Below the pieces are notes generated by a model. That model did not search any database. It saw only the letters and a list, made by a program, of their open reading frames with translations, and was not told the origin of the DNA. Of a stretch of DNA of 64,000 nucleotides, positions 19,869 through 28,815 are shown piece by piece. The stretch spans positions 1,322,812-1,386,811 of the forward strand of contig NZ_PZZN01000001.1 in NCBI RefSeq assembly GCF_003046295.1, read 5' to 3'. Source of the stretch: Sphingomonas aerolata. GTDB taxonomy: Bacteria > Pseudomonadota > Alphaproteobacteria > Sphingomonadales > Sphingomonadaceae. Made by a program: the position numbers and the translations under genes. Numbering within the stretch: the stretch's first letter is position 1; the number at the start of each line of letters is the position of its first letter.

Positions 19869-20405
19869 TCATTCCTCGGGAGTGTCGCGCAGGGCGGCCT
19901 CGACCTCTTCGGCAGTAATTCCGAACGCGGCGGCCAGCGCGGCGATCGACGCGCCGCGGGCGGCGAGCGTGCGGATGCGGGCGGGGTCGACGATCGTCGT
20001 ATAGCCGCGCGTATCGCGTTCGGTCTTCGTCTCCTCGCCGCTGCGCGCACGCGCGCCCGAGCGGCGGCGCTTGGCGATCTTGAGCGCTTCCTCGTCATTG
20101 GCGGGCGGTGCGTCGAGGCGCGCGCGGATCCGCTGCGCTTCCTCGACCCGGCGGGCTTCGCGCGCACGTTCCCGGTCCTGCGAGAGCGCATCGCGTTGCG
20201 CGGCGCGCGCTTCGGCGCGTTGATCGGTCGCGGCGAGGCGGTCCTGGGCACGCTGTTCCCGCTCGCGGGCACGCTCTTCGGCGCGGCGGGCCGCGCGATC
20301 CGCGGTGCCGGGCAGCAACGGGCCCGGACCGCGGTCGTTCAGCGGCCAGGCCGATGCGGGGCTGGATTTGGGGGGCGATTTCGGCGGGCCCCAGCCGTCG
20401 GTCAT
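19869..20405 (-). CDS. charged coiled-coil protein with HTH-like C-terminus, unknown
   Basis: A 178-residue protein not assigned to a named family. After a Pro/Gly-rich start comes a long, highly charged stretch of Arg, Glu, Ala and Gln (about residues 35-115) likely to form a helical coiled coil. The C-terminus, RIRTLAARGASIAALAAAFG followed by ITAEEVEAAL (about 143-173), has the spacing of a small helix-turn-helix, so DNA binding is possible. ATG 20405 (MTDGWGPPK) is taken as the start; the frame extends to 20438 without better support. Convergent with ribH. Confidence 0.65.
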   Translation of the reverse strand: MTDGWGPPKSPPKSSPASAWPLNDRGPGPLLPGTADRAARRAEERAREREQRAQDRLAATDQRAEARAAQRDALSQDRERAREARRVEEAQRIRARLDAPPANDEEALKIAKRRRSGARARSGEETKTERDTRGYTTIVDPARIRTLAARGASIAALAAAFGITAEEVEAALRDTPEE

Positions 20406-20495
20406 GTCATGTCCTGTCGTCACCGGTGCGCCGCGCACGACGCGAAAGCCGCGCTGCTATGCGATGGCGTCACCGGTGACAATCAGGCGGTCGGC

Positions 20496-21584
20496 TTAGG
20501 CGGGCACGGTTTCCAGCGCCGGATAGTCGATATAGCCCTCGGGGCCCTGGCTGTACCAGGTCTTCGGGTTATCCTGCGCCAGCGGTGCGCCGGTGCGCAG
20601 GCGCTCGGGCAGGTCGGGGTTCGCGATGAACGTCCGCCCGAAGCTGATCGCATCGGCATCGCCCTTGTCGAGCTCGGCCTGCGCCTTTTCCAGCGTGTCG
20701 TAATCCGAGTTCACGACAAGCACGCCCTTGAAGACCTTGCGGATCGCCGGGCTGAGCTTCGGCACGTCGGTCTTGCCGAAGGTGCCATCGGGGCCGGGCT
20801 CGCGTAGTTCGAGGAAGGCGATGCCGAGATCGGACAGCGCCTTGGCAGCGGCGGTGAACAGCGGCTCGGGATTGCTATCGTCGACGCCCTGTGAATCACC
20901 GTTGGGCGAGAGACGGACGCTGGTACGATCCGCGCCGGCGACCGAGATCACGCGCTCGGTGACTTCACGAAGCAGGCGAATGCGGTTCTCGATGCTGCCA
21001 CCATAGTCATCGGTGCGGCTGTTCGCGTTGTCGCGCAGGAACTGGTCGATCAGATAGCCGTTCGCGGCGTGGATCTGGACACCGTCGAACCCGGCCTCGA
21101 GCGCGTTCTTCGTCGCGAGCTCATAGTCGTTCAGCAGCCGCGGGATCTCGTTCAGCTCGAGCGGACGCGCGACCTCGAAATCCTTCTTGCCCTCGAACGT
21201 GTGCGCCTGGCCTTCGGTCTTGGTGGCGGACGACGAGACGGGCTGGCCGCCGATCACCGAGGAATGAACCTGGCGGCCCATGTGCCAGAGCTGCGCGATG
21301 ATGCGGCCGCCGGCGGCGTGCACGGCTGCGGTGACGGGCTTCCACGCCTCGACCTGCGCCTGTGTCCACAGGCCCGGCGCGAACGGCCAGCCCAGGCCTT
21401 CGCGGCTGATGCCGGTGGCTTCCGAGATGATCAGGCCGGCGCTGGCGCGCTGCGTGTAATAGTCGACCATGAGGTCGGACGGGACGGCATCCTTGTCCGA
21501 ACGCCCGCGGGTGAGCGGCGCCATGAGGATGCGGTTGGGCGCTTCGACGGCGCCGAGCGTGATGGGATCGAAAAGGCTTGGCAT
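20496..21584 (-). CDS. old yellow enzyme family alkene reductase
   Basis: A 362-residue FMN-dependent TIM-barrel oxidoreductase of the OYE/NemA group. Visible features are the N-terminal LFDPITLGAVEAPNRILMAP (flavin loop), WHMGRQVHSS, the substrate-binding H-x-x-N in QIHAANGYLIDQFL (about residues 180-193), and NSRTDDYGGSIENR. These enzymes reduce activated alkenes, nitro compounds or N-ethylmaleimide using NAD(P)H, often in electrophile stress. AAGGAG five bases before ATG 21584 supports the start. Divergent from the DMT transporter gene. Confidence 0.92.
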   Translation of the reverse strand: MPSLFDPITLGAVEAPNRILMAPLTRGRSDKDAVPSDLMVDYYTQRASAGLIISEATGISREGLGWPFAPGLWTQAQVEAWKPVTAAVHAAGGRIIAQLWHMGRQVHSSVIGGQPVSSSATKTEGQAHTFEGKKDFEVARPLELNEIPRLLNDYELATKNALEAGFDGVQIHAANGYLIDQFLRDNANSRTDDYGGSIENRIRLLREVTERVISVAGADRTSVRLSPNGDSQGVDDSNPEPLFTAAAKALSDLGIAFLELREPGPDGTFGKTDVPKLSPAIRKVFKGVLVVNSDYDTLEKAQAELDKGDADAISFGRTFIANPDLPERLRTGAPLAQDNPKTWYSQGPEGYIDYPALETVPA

Positions 21585-21634
21585 GGGGGCTCCTTAATGC
21601 CTGACGGGGGCAAGATAGGACGCTACAGCGCGGC

Positions 21635-22612
21635 ATGCATCGCCCCGCCCCGCAAAGAATATCTAGCGTGCCCGAAACGCCGACGGCGACGACGACCGGC
21701 GCCCCCGGCACGCTCGCGTTCGGCGCGCTGTTGATCGCCAATGTCGCGCTCGCATTCGGGCCGTGGTTCGTCCGCGCGACCGAAGTCGGACCGGTGGCGG
21801 CAGGGTTCTGGCGGCTGACGCTGGCGGTGCCGTTTCTCGTCCTGCTCGCAGCGCAGCAGGGCGCGCGACCGACGCGGCTCGGGCGCGGCGTCTGGATCGG
21901 GCTGATCGCGGGCGGCGTGTGCTTCGCCGCGGATCTCGGCAGCTGGCATCTCGGCATCCTGCGCACCACGCTCGCCAATGCGACGCTGTTCGGCAATGCG
22001 GCGACGCTGATGTTCCCGATCTACGGGTTCCTCGTCGCGCGGACCTGGCCGACGCGGACGCAGGGCTGGGCGTTGATGCTCGCCGCGGCAGGCGCGGCGC
22101 TGCTGCTCGGGCGCTCCTATCAGCTCGATACGAAGAATCTGGCGGGTGACCTGCTCTGCATCCTCGCGGGGCTGCTCTACACGGTGTATTTCATCCTGAT
22201 GGCGCGCGCGCGGACGACGCTTGCCCCCTTGTCCGCACTGGTGCTGTCGACCCTGGCGGGCATCGTGCCGCTGCTGGTGTTCGCGCTGGCGATGGGCGAG
22301 CGGATCGTACCGGCGCAGTGGGGGCCGCTGATCGGGCTCGCGCTGTGCAGCCAGGTGCTGGGGCAGGGGTTGATGATCTATGCGCTCGGGCGGTTTTCGC
22401 CGCTGGTGATCGGCATCGCGCTGCTGATCCAGCCGGTCGTCGCGGGAACGGTCGGCTGGCTGGTCTATGGCGAGCGGCTCGGCCTGCCCGATCTGGTCGG
22501 CGTGGTGATGGTCGCGATCGCGCTGGTGCTGGTCCGCCGGACCCCGGCCGATCGCCCCCCTATTGAAGAGGCGCTCGACACGCCTGATCTTGGACGGCAG
22601 GAGACGGTATGA
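21635..22612 (+). CDS. EamA/DMT family transporter
   Basis: About 325 residues with some ten hydrophobic helices and two EamA repeats, the layout of drug/metabolite transporters. Features include ALLIANVALAFGPWFVR in the first helix and a second half starting near AGDLLCILAGLLYTVYF (about residue 170). The substrate is not predictable. The start is uncertain: ATG 21635 is listed, while GTG 21668 would remove 11 residues before the first helix. The stop overlaps the COQ9-family start by 4 bp (ATGA), so the two are cotranslated. Confidence 0.85.
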   Translation: MHRPAPQRISSVPETPTATTTGAPGTLAFGALLIANVALAFGPWFVRATEVGPVAAGFWRLTLAVPFLVLLAAQQGARPTRLGRGVWIGLIAGGVCFAADLGSWHLGILRTTLANATLFGNAATLMFPIYGFLVARTWPTRTQGWALMLAAAGAALLLGRSYQLDTKNLAGDLLCILAGLLYTVYFILMARARTTLAPLSALVLSTLAGIVPLLVFALAMGERIVPAQWGPLIGLALCSQVLGQGLMIYALGRFSPLVIGIALLIQPVVAGTVGWLVYGERLGLPDLVGVVMVAIALVLVRRTPADRPPIEEALDTPDLGRQETV

Positions 22613-23262
22613 CCCAAGACCTCACGCTCGACGAAATCCGTTCGCTGCTCGCCCCCGGCATCGCCGCCAATGCGGCATTCGACGGGTGGAGCGACGCGGC
22701 GCGCGACATGGCGGCGGACGCGGCGGGCATCGACCGCGACGTCGCCGCGCTCGCCTTCGAACATGGGCCGGTCGACATGATCGACGCCTGGTTCGCCGAT
22801 ATTGACGTCGCGATGCTCGAAAGCGTGCCACCCGAACGGTTGTCGGCGATGAAGATCCGCGCCCGGATCGCCGCGCTGGTCGAGGCCCGGTTGCAGGCGA
22901 CCGCCGCCGACCGCGAATCGCTGCGCCGCGCGCTGGCGATCCTCGCCCTGCCGCAGAATCTGACAAAGGCGGGTCGGCTCGGCTGGCGGACGGTCGACAC
23001 GATCTGGCGCGCCGCGGGCGACGTCGCGACCGATTATAATCATTATACCAAGCGGACGATCCTGCTCGGCGTCTATGCCGCGACCGTCACCGTCTTCCTC
23101 GACGACGACAGCGAGGGGTTTGCCGAGACGCGGGCGTTTCTCAGCCGGCGGATCGACGGCATCATGCGGTTCGAAACCGCAAAGTCGGGCTTTCTCAAGC
23201 GGACAGAGCATGGCTTCAGCCTGTCGCGGTTCGTCGGGCGGTTGCGCTATCCGGTGGCGTGA
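22609..23262 (+). CDS. COQ9 family protein (ubiquinone biosynthesis accessory)
   Basis: A 217-residue protein with the COQ9 pattern: an N-terminal helical region, ALAILALPQNLTKAGRLGWRTVD (positions about 104-126) and DTIWRAAGDVATDYNHYTKR, the TetR-like lipid-binding fold of COQ9. In eukaryotes COQ9 binds and presents the quinone intermediate to the COQ7 hydroxylase. The bacterial version is thought to act similarly in ubiquinone synthesis. It is translationally coupled to the upstream DMT transporter gene. No other ubi gene is nearby. Confidence 0.88.
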   Translation: MTQDLTLDEIRSLLAPGIAANAAFDGWSDAARDMAADAAGIDRDVAALAFEHGPVDMIDAWFADIDVAMLESVPPERLSAMKIRARIAALVEARLQATAADRESLRRALAILALPQNLTKAGRLGWRTVDTIWRAAGDVATDYNHYTKRTILLGVYAATVTVFLDDDSEGFAETRAFLSRRIDGIMRFETAKSGFLKRTEHGFSLSRFVGRLRYPVA

Positions 23263-23350
23263 GCCGGTCGCGGCGCGCCGTCACGCGGCGATGGAATGCA
23301 CGCAATCTGCGTCAAGTGCGCGTGCCGGGGCTTCCCTTGGCGATCCGTTA

Positions 23351-23361
23351 CTGATAATCAG
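23351..23361 (+). promoter_or_regulatory. candidate iron-responsive operator upstream of feoA
   Basis: The 11-bp near-palindrome CTGATAATCAG lies 7 bp before the feoA ATG, inside the longer AT-rich element ACTGATAATCAGTCG. It resembles half of a Fur-type GATAAT box and stands out from the GC-rich surroundings. The gene it precedes is an iron transporter. The match is to the general shape of Fur sites only, not to a verified alphaproteobacterial consensus. Confidence 0.4.
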
Positions 23362-23368
23362 TCGCATC

Positions 23369-23644
23369 ATGGACACTCGCCCCGATCGTTCCGTCAGTCT
23401 CGAAACGCTGCCCCGCAAGCAGCATGGCATCGTCGCTGCGATCGACTGGGCCAGACTGGCAGGCCCGGAGGCACGCCGGTTGCGCGAACTCGGCTTTGAC
23501 GAGGGTGTCGATGTCGAGGTTCTTCACCGCGCGACGCTGGGCCAGGGTCCGATTGCCTGCCGGATCGGCCGGATGACCGTCGCATTGCGGCGTGCGGTCG
23601 CAGGTGCGATTCGCGTATCACCCACGCCAGCCGCCGCAGAATAA
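23369..23644 (+). CDS. feoA: FeoA family protein
   Basis: A 91-residue SH3-like FeoA domain protein: RRLRELGFDEGVDVEVLHRA (about residues 36-55), then GPIACRIGRMTVALRRAVAGAI, the usual FeoA ending. FeoA assists the ferrous iron permease FeoB in the cytoplasm. ATG 23369 is chosen so the domain begins normally; an in-frame extension from 23075 runs antisense-like through the COQ9 end. It is followed by feoB after 13 bp, forming a feoAB operon, with a possible iron-responsive palindrome just upstream. Confidence 0.92.
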   Translation: MDTRPDRSVSLETLPRKQHGIVAAIDWARLAGPEARRLRELGFDEGVDVEVLHRATLGQGPIACRIGRMTVALRRAVAGAIRVSPTPAAAE

Positions 23645-23657
23645 TCAGCCTGACATT

Positions 23658-25520
23658 ATGAACGCAGCACCGCTGGTCGCGCTGGTCGGCAATCCCAATG
23701 CCGGCAAGAGCGCGCTGTTCAATGCGCTGACGGGTGCGCGGCAGAAGGTCGGCAATTATCCAGGCGTGACGGTCGAGCGCAAGGCCGGACGGCTGACGCT
23801 CGACGACGGCCGCCCGGTCGAGCTGGTCGACCTTCCCGGCGCCTACAGCCTCGAGCCCTCCTCCCCCGACGAGCGCGTCACGCGCGACGTCGTCACCGGC
23901 ACGCAGGACGGCGAACGCCTGCCCGATGCGCTGGTCGTGGTCGTCGATGCCGCCAATCTCGACAATCACCTGCGCTTCACGCTCCAGTTGATCGCGCTTG
24001 GCCTGCCCGTCGTAGTAGCGCTCAACATGGTCGACCTTGCCGAACGCGACGGGTTGAAACTCGACGCGGCGGTGCTTTCGCGCGAACTCGGCGTACCGGT
24101 GATCCCGACCGTCGCGGTCCGCAAACGCGGGCTCGACGCGCTGCGTGCGATCCTGACGCAGACTGTCGTCAACGGTCCGATCCGGCTGCGCAAGTCGGAC
24201 GGCAGCGTGCAGGACGACATCGTCACGCTGCAACGGCGCGCGCGCGACATCGCGACGGCCGCCACGCTGTCCGAGACGCCGGTACGGCGCTGGACGCACA
24301 TGCTCGACGGGGTCGCGCTGCATCCCATCGCCGGGCCGGTGCTACTGCTGGCGATCATGTTCCTGATGTTCCAGGCGGTCTTCAGCTGGGCGCAGCCGTT
24401 CATGGACCTGATCGACGGCGGCTTCACGGCGCTGCAGGCGTTCATCACGTCGGAGCTTCCCGATTCGCTGCTCCGGTCGCTGCTGGTCGACGGGGTGATC
24501 AAGGGCGTCGGCGCTGTGATCGTGTTCCTGCCGCAGATCCTGATCCTGTTCCTGTTCATCCTCGTGCTCGAGGCGAGCGGTTATATGGTCCGCGCGGCGT
24601 TCCTGATGGACCGCGTGATGGCGAGCGTCGGGCTGTCGGGGCGCGCGTTCATCCCGCTGCTGTCGAGCTTTGCCTGCGCGATCCCCGGCATCATGGCGAC
24701 GCGGACGATCGACGACGAGAAGGACCGGCTGACGACGATCCTGATCGCGCCGCTGATGACCTGTTCGGCGCGGTTGCCGGTCTACACGCTGATCATCGGC
24801 GCCTTCATTCCCAACACGCAGGTGCTGCCGTTCGTCGGCCTTCAGGGTCTGGTGATGCTCGGGCTATACGTGATGGGGATCGTCGGTGCGTTCGTCGCCG
24901 CGCTGGTGCTGCGCCGGACGGTCACCAAGGGCGTGTCGTCGGGCTTCATGATGGAGATGCCGAAATATCAGTGGCCGCAGTGGCGCGACGTCGGCATCGG
25001 CCTGTGGAGCCGCGCGCAGATCTTCCTGAAGCGCGCGGGTGGCATCATCCTGATCTCCACCGTCATCCTCTGGGTGATGCTGAGCTTCCCCAAGCCGCCC
25101 GAGGGCAGCAAGGTATCGCCGGTCGATTATTCGGCGGCGGGACGGATCGCCAATGGCATCGCCCCGGTGTTCGCGCCGATCGGCTTCAACCGCGACATCG
25201 TGCTCGCGCTGATCCCGGCGATGGCCGCGCGCGAGGTTGCCGTCGCGGCGATCGGCACGGTCTATGCGATCGACGATCCCGACAGCAACCAGGGCGGCAA
25301 GGCGATGGTCGAGAATCTGCGTGGCCGCTGGAGCCTGCCGACCGCGCTCGCCTTCCTGATGTGGTTCGTGTTCGCGCCGCAGTGCATCTCGACGATCGCC
25401 GTCACGCGTCGCGAGACGAACGGGTGGAAATGGCCGGCGTTCATGGTTGGCTATTTGTTCGCCGCCGCCTACATCATGGCCGGAATCACATATTGGCTGG
25501 CGGTGTTCGCCGGCCTCTGA
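23658..25520 (+). CDS. feoB: ferrous iron transporter B
   Basis: A 620-residue FeoB. The N-terminal G domain has G1 [15 protein letters not shown] (about residues 10-24), the Switch I region [11 protein letters not shown]3 DLPGAYSL and G4 NMVD. Then come the Gate-type membrane segments with [14 protein letters not shown] and [16 protein letters not shown], both typical of FeoB pores. It imports Fe(II) across the inner membrane under GTP control. ATG 23658 starts the G domain at the usual distance. It is shorter than enterobacterial FeoB (about 770) because it lacks extra helices, as usual for this group. Confidence 0.96.
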   Translation: MNAAPLVALVGNPNAGKSALFNALTGARQKVGNYPGVTVERKAGRLTLDDGRPVELVDLPGAYSLEPSSPDERVTRDVVTGTQDGERLPDALVVVVDAANLDNHLRFTLQLIALGLPVVVALNMVDLAERDGLKLDAAVLSRELGVPVIPTVAVRKRGLDALRAILTQTVVNGPIRLRKSDGSVQDDIVTLQRRARDIATAATLSETPVRRWTHMLDGVALHPIAGPVLLLAIMFLMFQAVFSWAQPFMDLIDGGFTALQAFITSELPDSLLRSLLVDGVIKGVGAVIVFLPQILILFLFILVLEASGYMVRAAFLMDRVMASVGLSGRAFIPLLSSFACAIPGIMATRTIDDEKDRLTTILIAPLMTCSARLPVYTLIIGAFIPNTQVLPFVGLQGLVMLGLYVMGIVGAFVAALVLRRTVTKGVSSGFMMEMPKYQWPQWRDVGIGLWSRAQIFLKRAGGIILISTVILWVMLSFPKPPEGSKVSPVDYSAAGRIANGIAPVFAPIGFNRDIVLALIPAMAAREVAVAAIGTVYAIDDPDSNQGGKAMVENLRGRWSLPTALAFLMWFVFAPQCISTIAVTRRETNGWKWPAFMVGYLFAAAYIMAGITYWLAVFAGL

Positions 25521-25528
25521 GGGGCATC

Positions 25529-26119
25529 ATGGCAGGCAGCGTCAACAAGGTCATCATCGTCGGCAATCTCGGCCGCGATCCCGAAAGCAAGCAGTTCCAG
25601 AACGGCGGCAAGGTCGTCAATCTGCGCATCGCGACGTCCGAGTCCTGGAAGGACAAGATGTCGGGCGAGCGCAAGGAAAAGACCGAATGGCATTCGGTCG
25701 CCATCTTCAACGAAGGCCTCGCCAACGTCGCGGAGAAGTATCTGCGCAAGGGCTCGAAGGTCTATATCGAGGGCGCGCTCCAGACCCGCAAATGGCAGGA
25801 CGCGCAGGGCCAGGACAAGTATTCGACCGAGATCGTGCTGCAGGGCTTCAACAGCGTGCTGACGATGCTCGACGGCCCGAATGGCGGCCAGGGCGGCGGC
25901 GCAGGCGGTGGCGGTGGTAGCCGCGGCGGCGGCGACGACTGGGCCGGCGGCGGCAACGACTTTGGCGGCGGCTCGTCGGGCGGCGGCGGCGGTTACGGCG
26001 GCGGCGGCGGTGGCCGCTCGGCGCCGTCGGGTGGCGGAAGTGGCGGCGGCGCACGCGGCGGCAGCTTTGGCCAGACCGGCGGGTTCTCGGACGATCTTGA
26101 CGACGACGTGCCGTTCTAA
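25529..26119 (+). CDS. ssb: single-stranded DNA-binding protein
   Basis: A 196-residue SSB. The OB-fold starts [20 protein letters not shown], with ESWKDK and [15 protein letters not shown] (about residues 37-66) and [21 protein letters not shown] very long Gly-rich linker (about 120-180) leads to the conserved acidic tip DDDVPF that recruits repair and replication proteins. ATG 25529 lies 8 bp after the feoB stop, so ssb is in the same transcript direction as feoAB; this is an unusual neighbour for ssb. It may have its own promoter inside feoB. Confidence 0.96.
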   Translation: MAGSVNKVIIVGNLGRDPESKQFQNGGKVVNLRIATSESWKDKMSGERKEKTEWHSVAIFNEGLANVAEKYLRKGSKVYIEGALQTRKWQDAQGQDKYSTEIVLQGFNSVLTMLDGPNGGQGGGAGGGGGSRGGGDDWAGGGNDFGGGSSGGGGGYGGGGGGRSAPSGGGSGGGARGGSFGQTGGFSDDLDDDVPF

Positions 26120-26124
26120 GCATC

Positions 26125-27672
26125 GTGACGCCACCCGTTTCGACTCCAGTAGCGCCGAGCGTGTACGACGAGGCGGCGCGATCACGCGTCATCTCGTCCT
26201 ACGATGTCGCGGGCGCGCGCATGCAGGGTGAGCTGGACGACATCGTGTCGTTCGCAGCCCGGTTGTGCGATGCGCCGATCGCGCTGCTGAGCCTGGTCGA
26301 GGAGGAATATCAGCGGTTCCTCTCACGCAGCGGCACCGATCTCGACCAGACGCCGCGGAGCCAGTCCTTCTGTGCGCATGCGATGCACCATCACGACGTG
26401 ATGGAAGTGCCCGACGCGCAGGCCGATCCGCGGTTCGTGGACAACGCGCTCGTCACCGGTGCTCCGCATGTCCGCTTCTACGCGGGGGCGCCTCTGGTAT
26501 CGAGCGAAGGCGTGCCGCTCGGCGCGCTGTGCGTGCTGGCGACGACGTCGCGGGCGGGGCTTACGCCGTTCCAGCGTGACGGGCTGACGCTGCTGGCCAA
26601 GGCGGCGATGGGGCGGCTCGACGATCGCCGGACCGCGCGCGAACAGGCCTTTGCCGAGGCGCGGGCGCGGCGTACGCTCGAGGCGAGCGATCTGCGGTTC
26701 CGGACGCTGGCCGACACGATGCCGCAGATGGTCTGGTCGACGCTGCCCGACGGCTTCCATGATTATTACAATGCGCGCTGGTACGAGTTTACCGGCACGA
26801 CGCCCGGCACGACCGATGGCGAGGGCTGGAACGACGTGTTCCATCCCGAGGACCAGGACCGCGCCTGGACGATCTGGCGCCATTCGCTCGCGAGCGGCGA
26901 GCCCTATACGATCGAATATCGGTTGCGGCACCGGGACGGCACCTATCGCTGGGTGCTCGGCCGCGCGCTGCCCGTGCGCGACGACCAGGGCGCGATCACG
27001 CGCTGGTTCGGGACCTGCACCGACATCCACGAGCAGAAGCTCGCCTATGAAGAGCGCGAGGTGATCAGCCAGGAGCTGAGCCACCGGATCAAGAACATCT
27101 TCGCCGTCATCGCCGGACTCATCGCCTTTTCCGCGCGCGGCAAACCCGAATTTGCCGGGATCGCGACCGATCTGCGCCACCGCATCACGGCACTGGGCCG
27201 TGCACACGACTTCGTCCGCCCGCACAGCACCCAGTCGCGTCCGGAAGCCCCGCAGGACAGTCTGAAGGGCCTGCTGGGCGATCTGTTCGAACCCTATCGC
27301 GAGGATGGGACGGATCGTCTGATCGTGATCGGCGACGATGTGCGGATCGACGATCGTTCCGCGACCCCGCTCGCCCTGCTGTTCCACGAGCTTGCGACGA
27401 ACGCGACGAAATACGGCGCGCTGTCGACTGTCGATGGGCATGTTGCGCTGACGATCGGGCATGACGAAGATGGCGCCACAGGCATGGTGCGCCTGATCTG
27501 GCGCGAGCAGGGTGGTCCGCCGATCGCACACCCGACGAGCCATAAGGGTTTCGGCAGTCAGCTGATCGAAATGAGTGCGGTTCGCCAGTTGGGCGGCACG
27601 GTGCGGCGCGACTGGCGTCCCGAGGGGCTGTGCGTCGAGATCGGGGTCCCCCTCCCCTCCTTCTGCCGCTGA
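26125..27672 (+). CDS. HWE-family sensor histidine kinase with GAF and PAS domains
   Basis: 515 residues, soluble. An N-terminal GAF domain (about 30-165; EEEYQRFLSRSG then RFYAGAPLVSSEGVPLGALCV) is followed by a PAS/PAC domain (about 185-310; FRTLADTMPQMVWSTLPDG ... YRLRHRDGTYRWVLGRA). The HWE kinase core follows: phospho-acceptor LSHRIKNIFAVIAG (His about 320), N-box ALLFHELATNATKYGALS, and the W-x-E signature IWREQGG. HWE kinases in sphingomonads often feed the general stress or light responses. The start is GTG at 26125, 5 bp after ssb. Its likely partner is the convergent single-domain regulator, by proximity only. Confidence 0.92.
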   Translation: MTPPVSTPVAPSVYDEAARSRVISSYDVAGARMQGELDDIVSFAARLCDAPIALLSLVEEEYQRFLSRSGTDLDQTPRSQSFCAHAMHHHDVMEVPDAQADPRFVDNALVTGAPHVRFYAGAPLVSSEGVPLGALCVLATTSRAGLTPFQRDGLTLLAKAAMGRLDDRRTAREQAFAEARARRTLEASDLRFRTLADTMPQMVWSTLPDGFHDYYNARWYEFTGTTPGTTDGEGWNDVFHPEDQDRAWTIWRHSLASGEPYTIEYRLRHRDGTYRWVLGRALPVRDDQGAITRWFGTCTDIHEQKLAYEEREVISQELSHRIKNIFAVIAGLIAFSARGKPEFAGIATDLRHRITALGRAHDFVRPHSTQSRPEAPQDSLKGLLGDLFEPYREDGTDRLIVIGDDVRIDDRSATPLALLFHELATNATKYGALSTVDGHVALTIGHDEDGATGMVRLIWREQGGPPIAHPTSHKGFGSQLIEMSAVRQLGGTVRRDWRPEGLCVEIGVPLPSFCR

Positions 27673-27688
27673 CCGCGCGGTCTCCCCG

Positions 27689-28084
27689 TCAGTTCCCGCG
27701 CCGTCGGATCTGGATCAGTTCGCTACCGCCGCGTAGCGCCTGACCCGTGGTCGCCAGTTCGGCGGCGGCGAGGATCGCGGCATCGTTGAACGGCTTGCGG
27801 ATATAGCCGAGGCAATCGGCATCGCCGATCTGGCTGGGATTGGCGGTGACGAAGACGACCTTCACGCCGTGATCGCGCGCAATCGTCTCCGCAATCGACG
27901 GACCGGTCGGACCGTCGCGCAGATTGACGTCGACAAAGGCGAAATCGCATCCGGCCGCGGCGATGAGCGCGGTTTCGCGGTCCGCCGCGATCGCCACGAC
28001 GTGATATCCCGCGTCGATCAGGATCCTTTCGAGATCCAGCGCGACGAAGATTTCATCTTCAACGATCATGGCGGTCTTGGTCAT
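27689..28084 (-). CDS. single-domain response regulator
   Basis: 131 residues containing only a receiver domain. The acidic pair is in IVEDE, the phospho-acceptor Asp in CDFAFVDVNLRDGPTG (about residue 55), a Thr in VVFVTANPSQ and the Lys in GYIRKPFND (about 101). No output domain is present, so it acts by protein contact or as a phosphate sink, as LovR/SdrG-type regulators do around HWE kinases. It converges on the HWE kinase gene (16 bp apart). ATG 28084 is favoured because an EcfG-like promoter lies immediately upstream; the frame runs back to 28141. Confidence 0.9.
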   Translation of the reverse strand: MTKTAMIVEDEIFVALDLERILIDAGYHVVAIAADRETALIAAAGCDFAFVDVNLRDGPTGPSIAETIARDHGVKVVFVTANPSQIGDADCLGYIRKPFNDAAILAAAELATTGQALRGGSELIQIRRRGN

Positions 28085-28093
28085 TGTCGTGGC

Positions 28094-28118
28094 AACCGTT
28101 GGCCGGGCTATCCGTTCC
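28094..28118 (-). promoter_or_regulatory. candidate EcfG-type (general stress sigma) promoter
   Basis: On the minus strand GGAAC is followed after 16 bases by GGTT, against the alphaproteobacterial EcfG pattern GGAAC-N16/17-CGTT (one mismatch). It ends about 10 bp before the response regulator ATG, so the transcript would be nearly leaderless. Plausible, since HWE kinases and single receivers commonly belong to the general stress system, but short motifs occur by chance. Confidence 0.35.
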
Positions 28119-28194
28119 TTCGGTTTATTGATTTGAATCAAGAACGTGTAGCGAATTGAAACAAATAACCTGTGTTACCGGGGGAGCGCCCGGG

Positions 28195-28815
28195 TCATGC
28201 CCCCGGTTCGCCCCGCAACAGGAATACGGCGTGCTCGGCGAGCAGGTTGGCGGCCGCCGACGTCGTCTGCTTGTCGCCCGACAGGAACCAGGCGCCCTCG
28301 ACGATCACGCCGCGCTGCCGGAGGAACGCACGGAAGTCGTCGATCGTGACGTGATGGATGTTGGGGGTGTCGTACCAGCTTTCGGGCAATTGCCGCGTGA
28401 CCGGCATCCGCCCGCCCCACAGCAGCGACAGCCGCACACGCCAATGCGCGAAGTTGGGAAAGCTGACAAAGGCGCGCCGACCGATCCGCAGCAGATGGTC
28501 GAGCACCAGATCGGGCGCGCGCGCGGTCTGCAATGTCTGGCTGAGGATCGCATAGTCGAAGCTGGCATCGGGATAGCCCTGCAGGTCGACATCGGCGTCG
28601 CCCTGGATCACCGACAGGCCGCGGCCTACCGCGGCCGCAACGTTGCCCGGATCGATCTCCAGCCCGCGCGCATCGACCGCGCGCTCGTCCCGGAGCGCCG
28701 CCATCAGCGCGCCGTCGCCGCATCCGACGTCGAGCACGCGCGACCCACGGGCCACGTGATGCGCGATGATCCCCAGGTCGGCGCGCAGGGTCTCCTGCGG
28801 CGTCGGGGTGCTCAT
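28195..28815 (-). CDS. metW: methionine biosynthesis protein MetW
   Basis: A 206-residue MetW. The SAM-binding-like motif is [18 protein letters not shown] (about residues 26-43), with later [19 protein letters not shown] and [12 protein letters not shown] as in MetW proteins, and [20 protein letters not shown] typical of the family. MetW acts with MetX in homoserine activation for methionine synthesis. Its ATG overlaps the metX stop by 4 bp, so the two are coupled. The sequence is complete and of normal length. Confidence 0.94.
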   Translation of the reverse strand: MSTPTPQETLRADLGIIAHHVARGSRVLDVGCGDGALMAALRDERAVDARGLEIDPGNVAAAVGRGLSVIQGDADVDLQGYPDASFDYAILSQTLQTARAPDLVLDHLLRIGRRAFVSFPNFAHWRVRLSLLWGGRMPVTRQLPESWYDTPNIHHVTIDDFRAFLRQRGVIVEGAWFLSGDKQTTSAAANLLAEHAVFLLRGEPGA

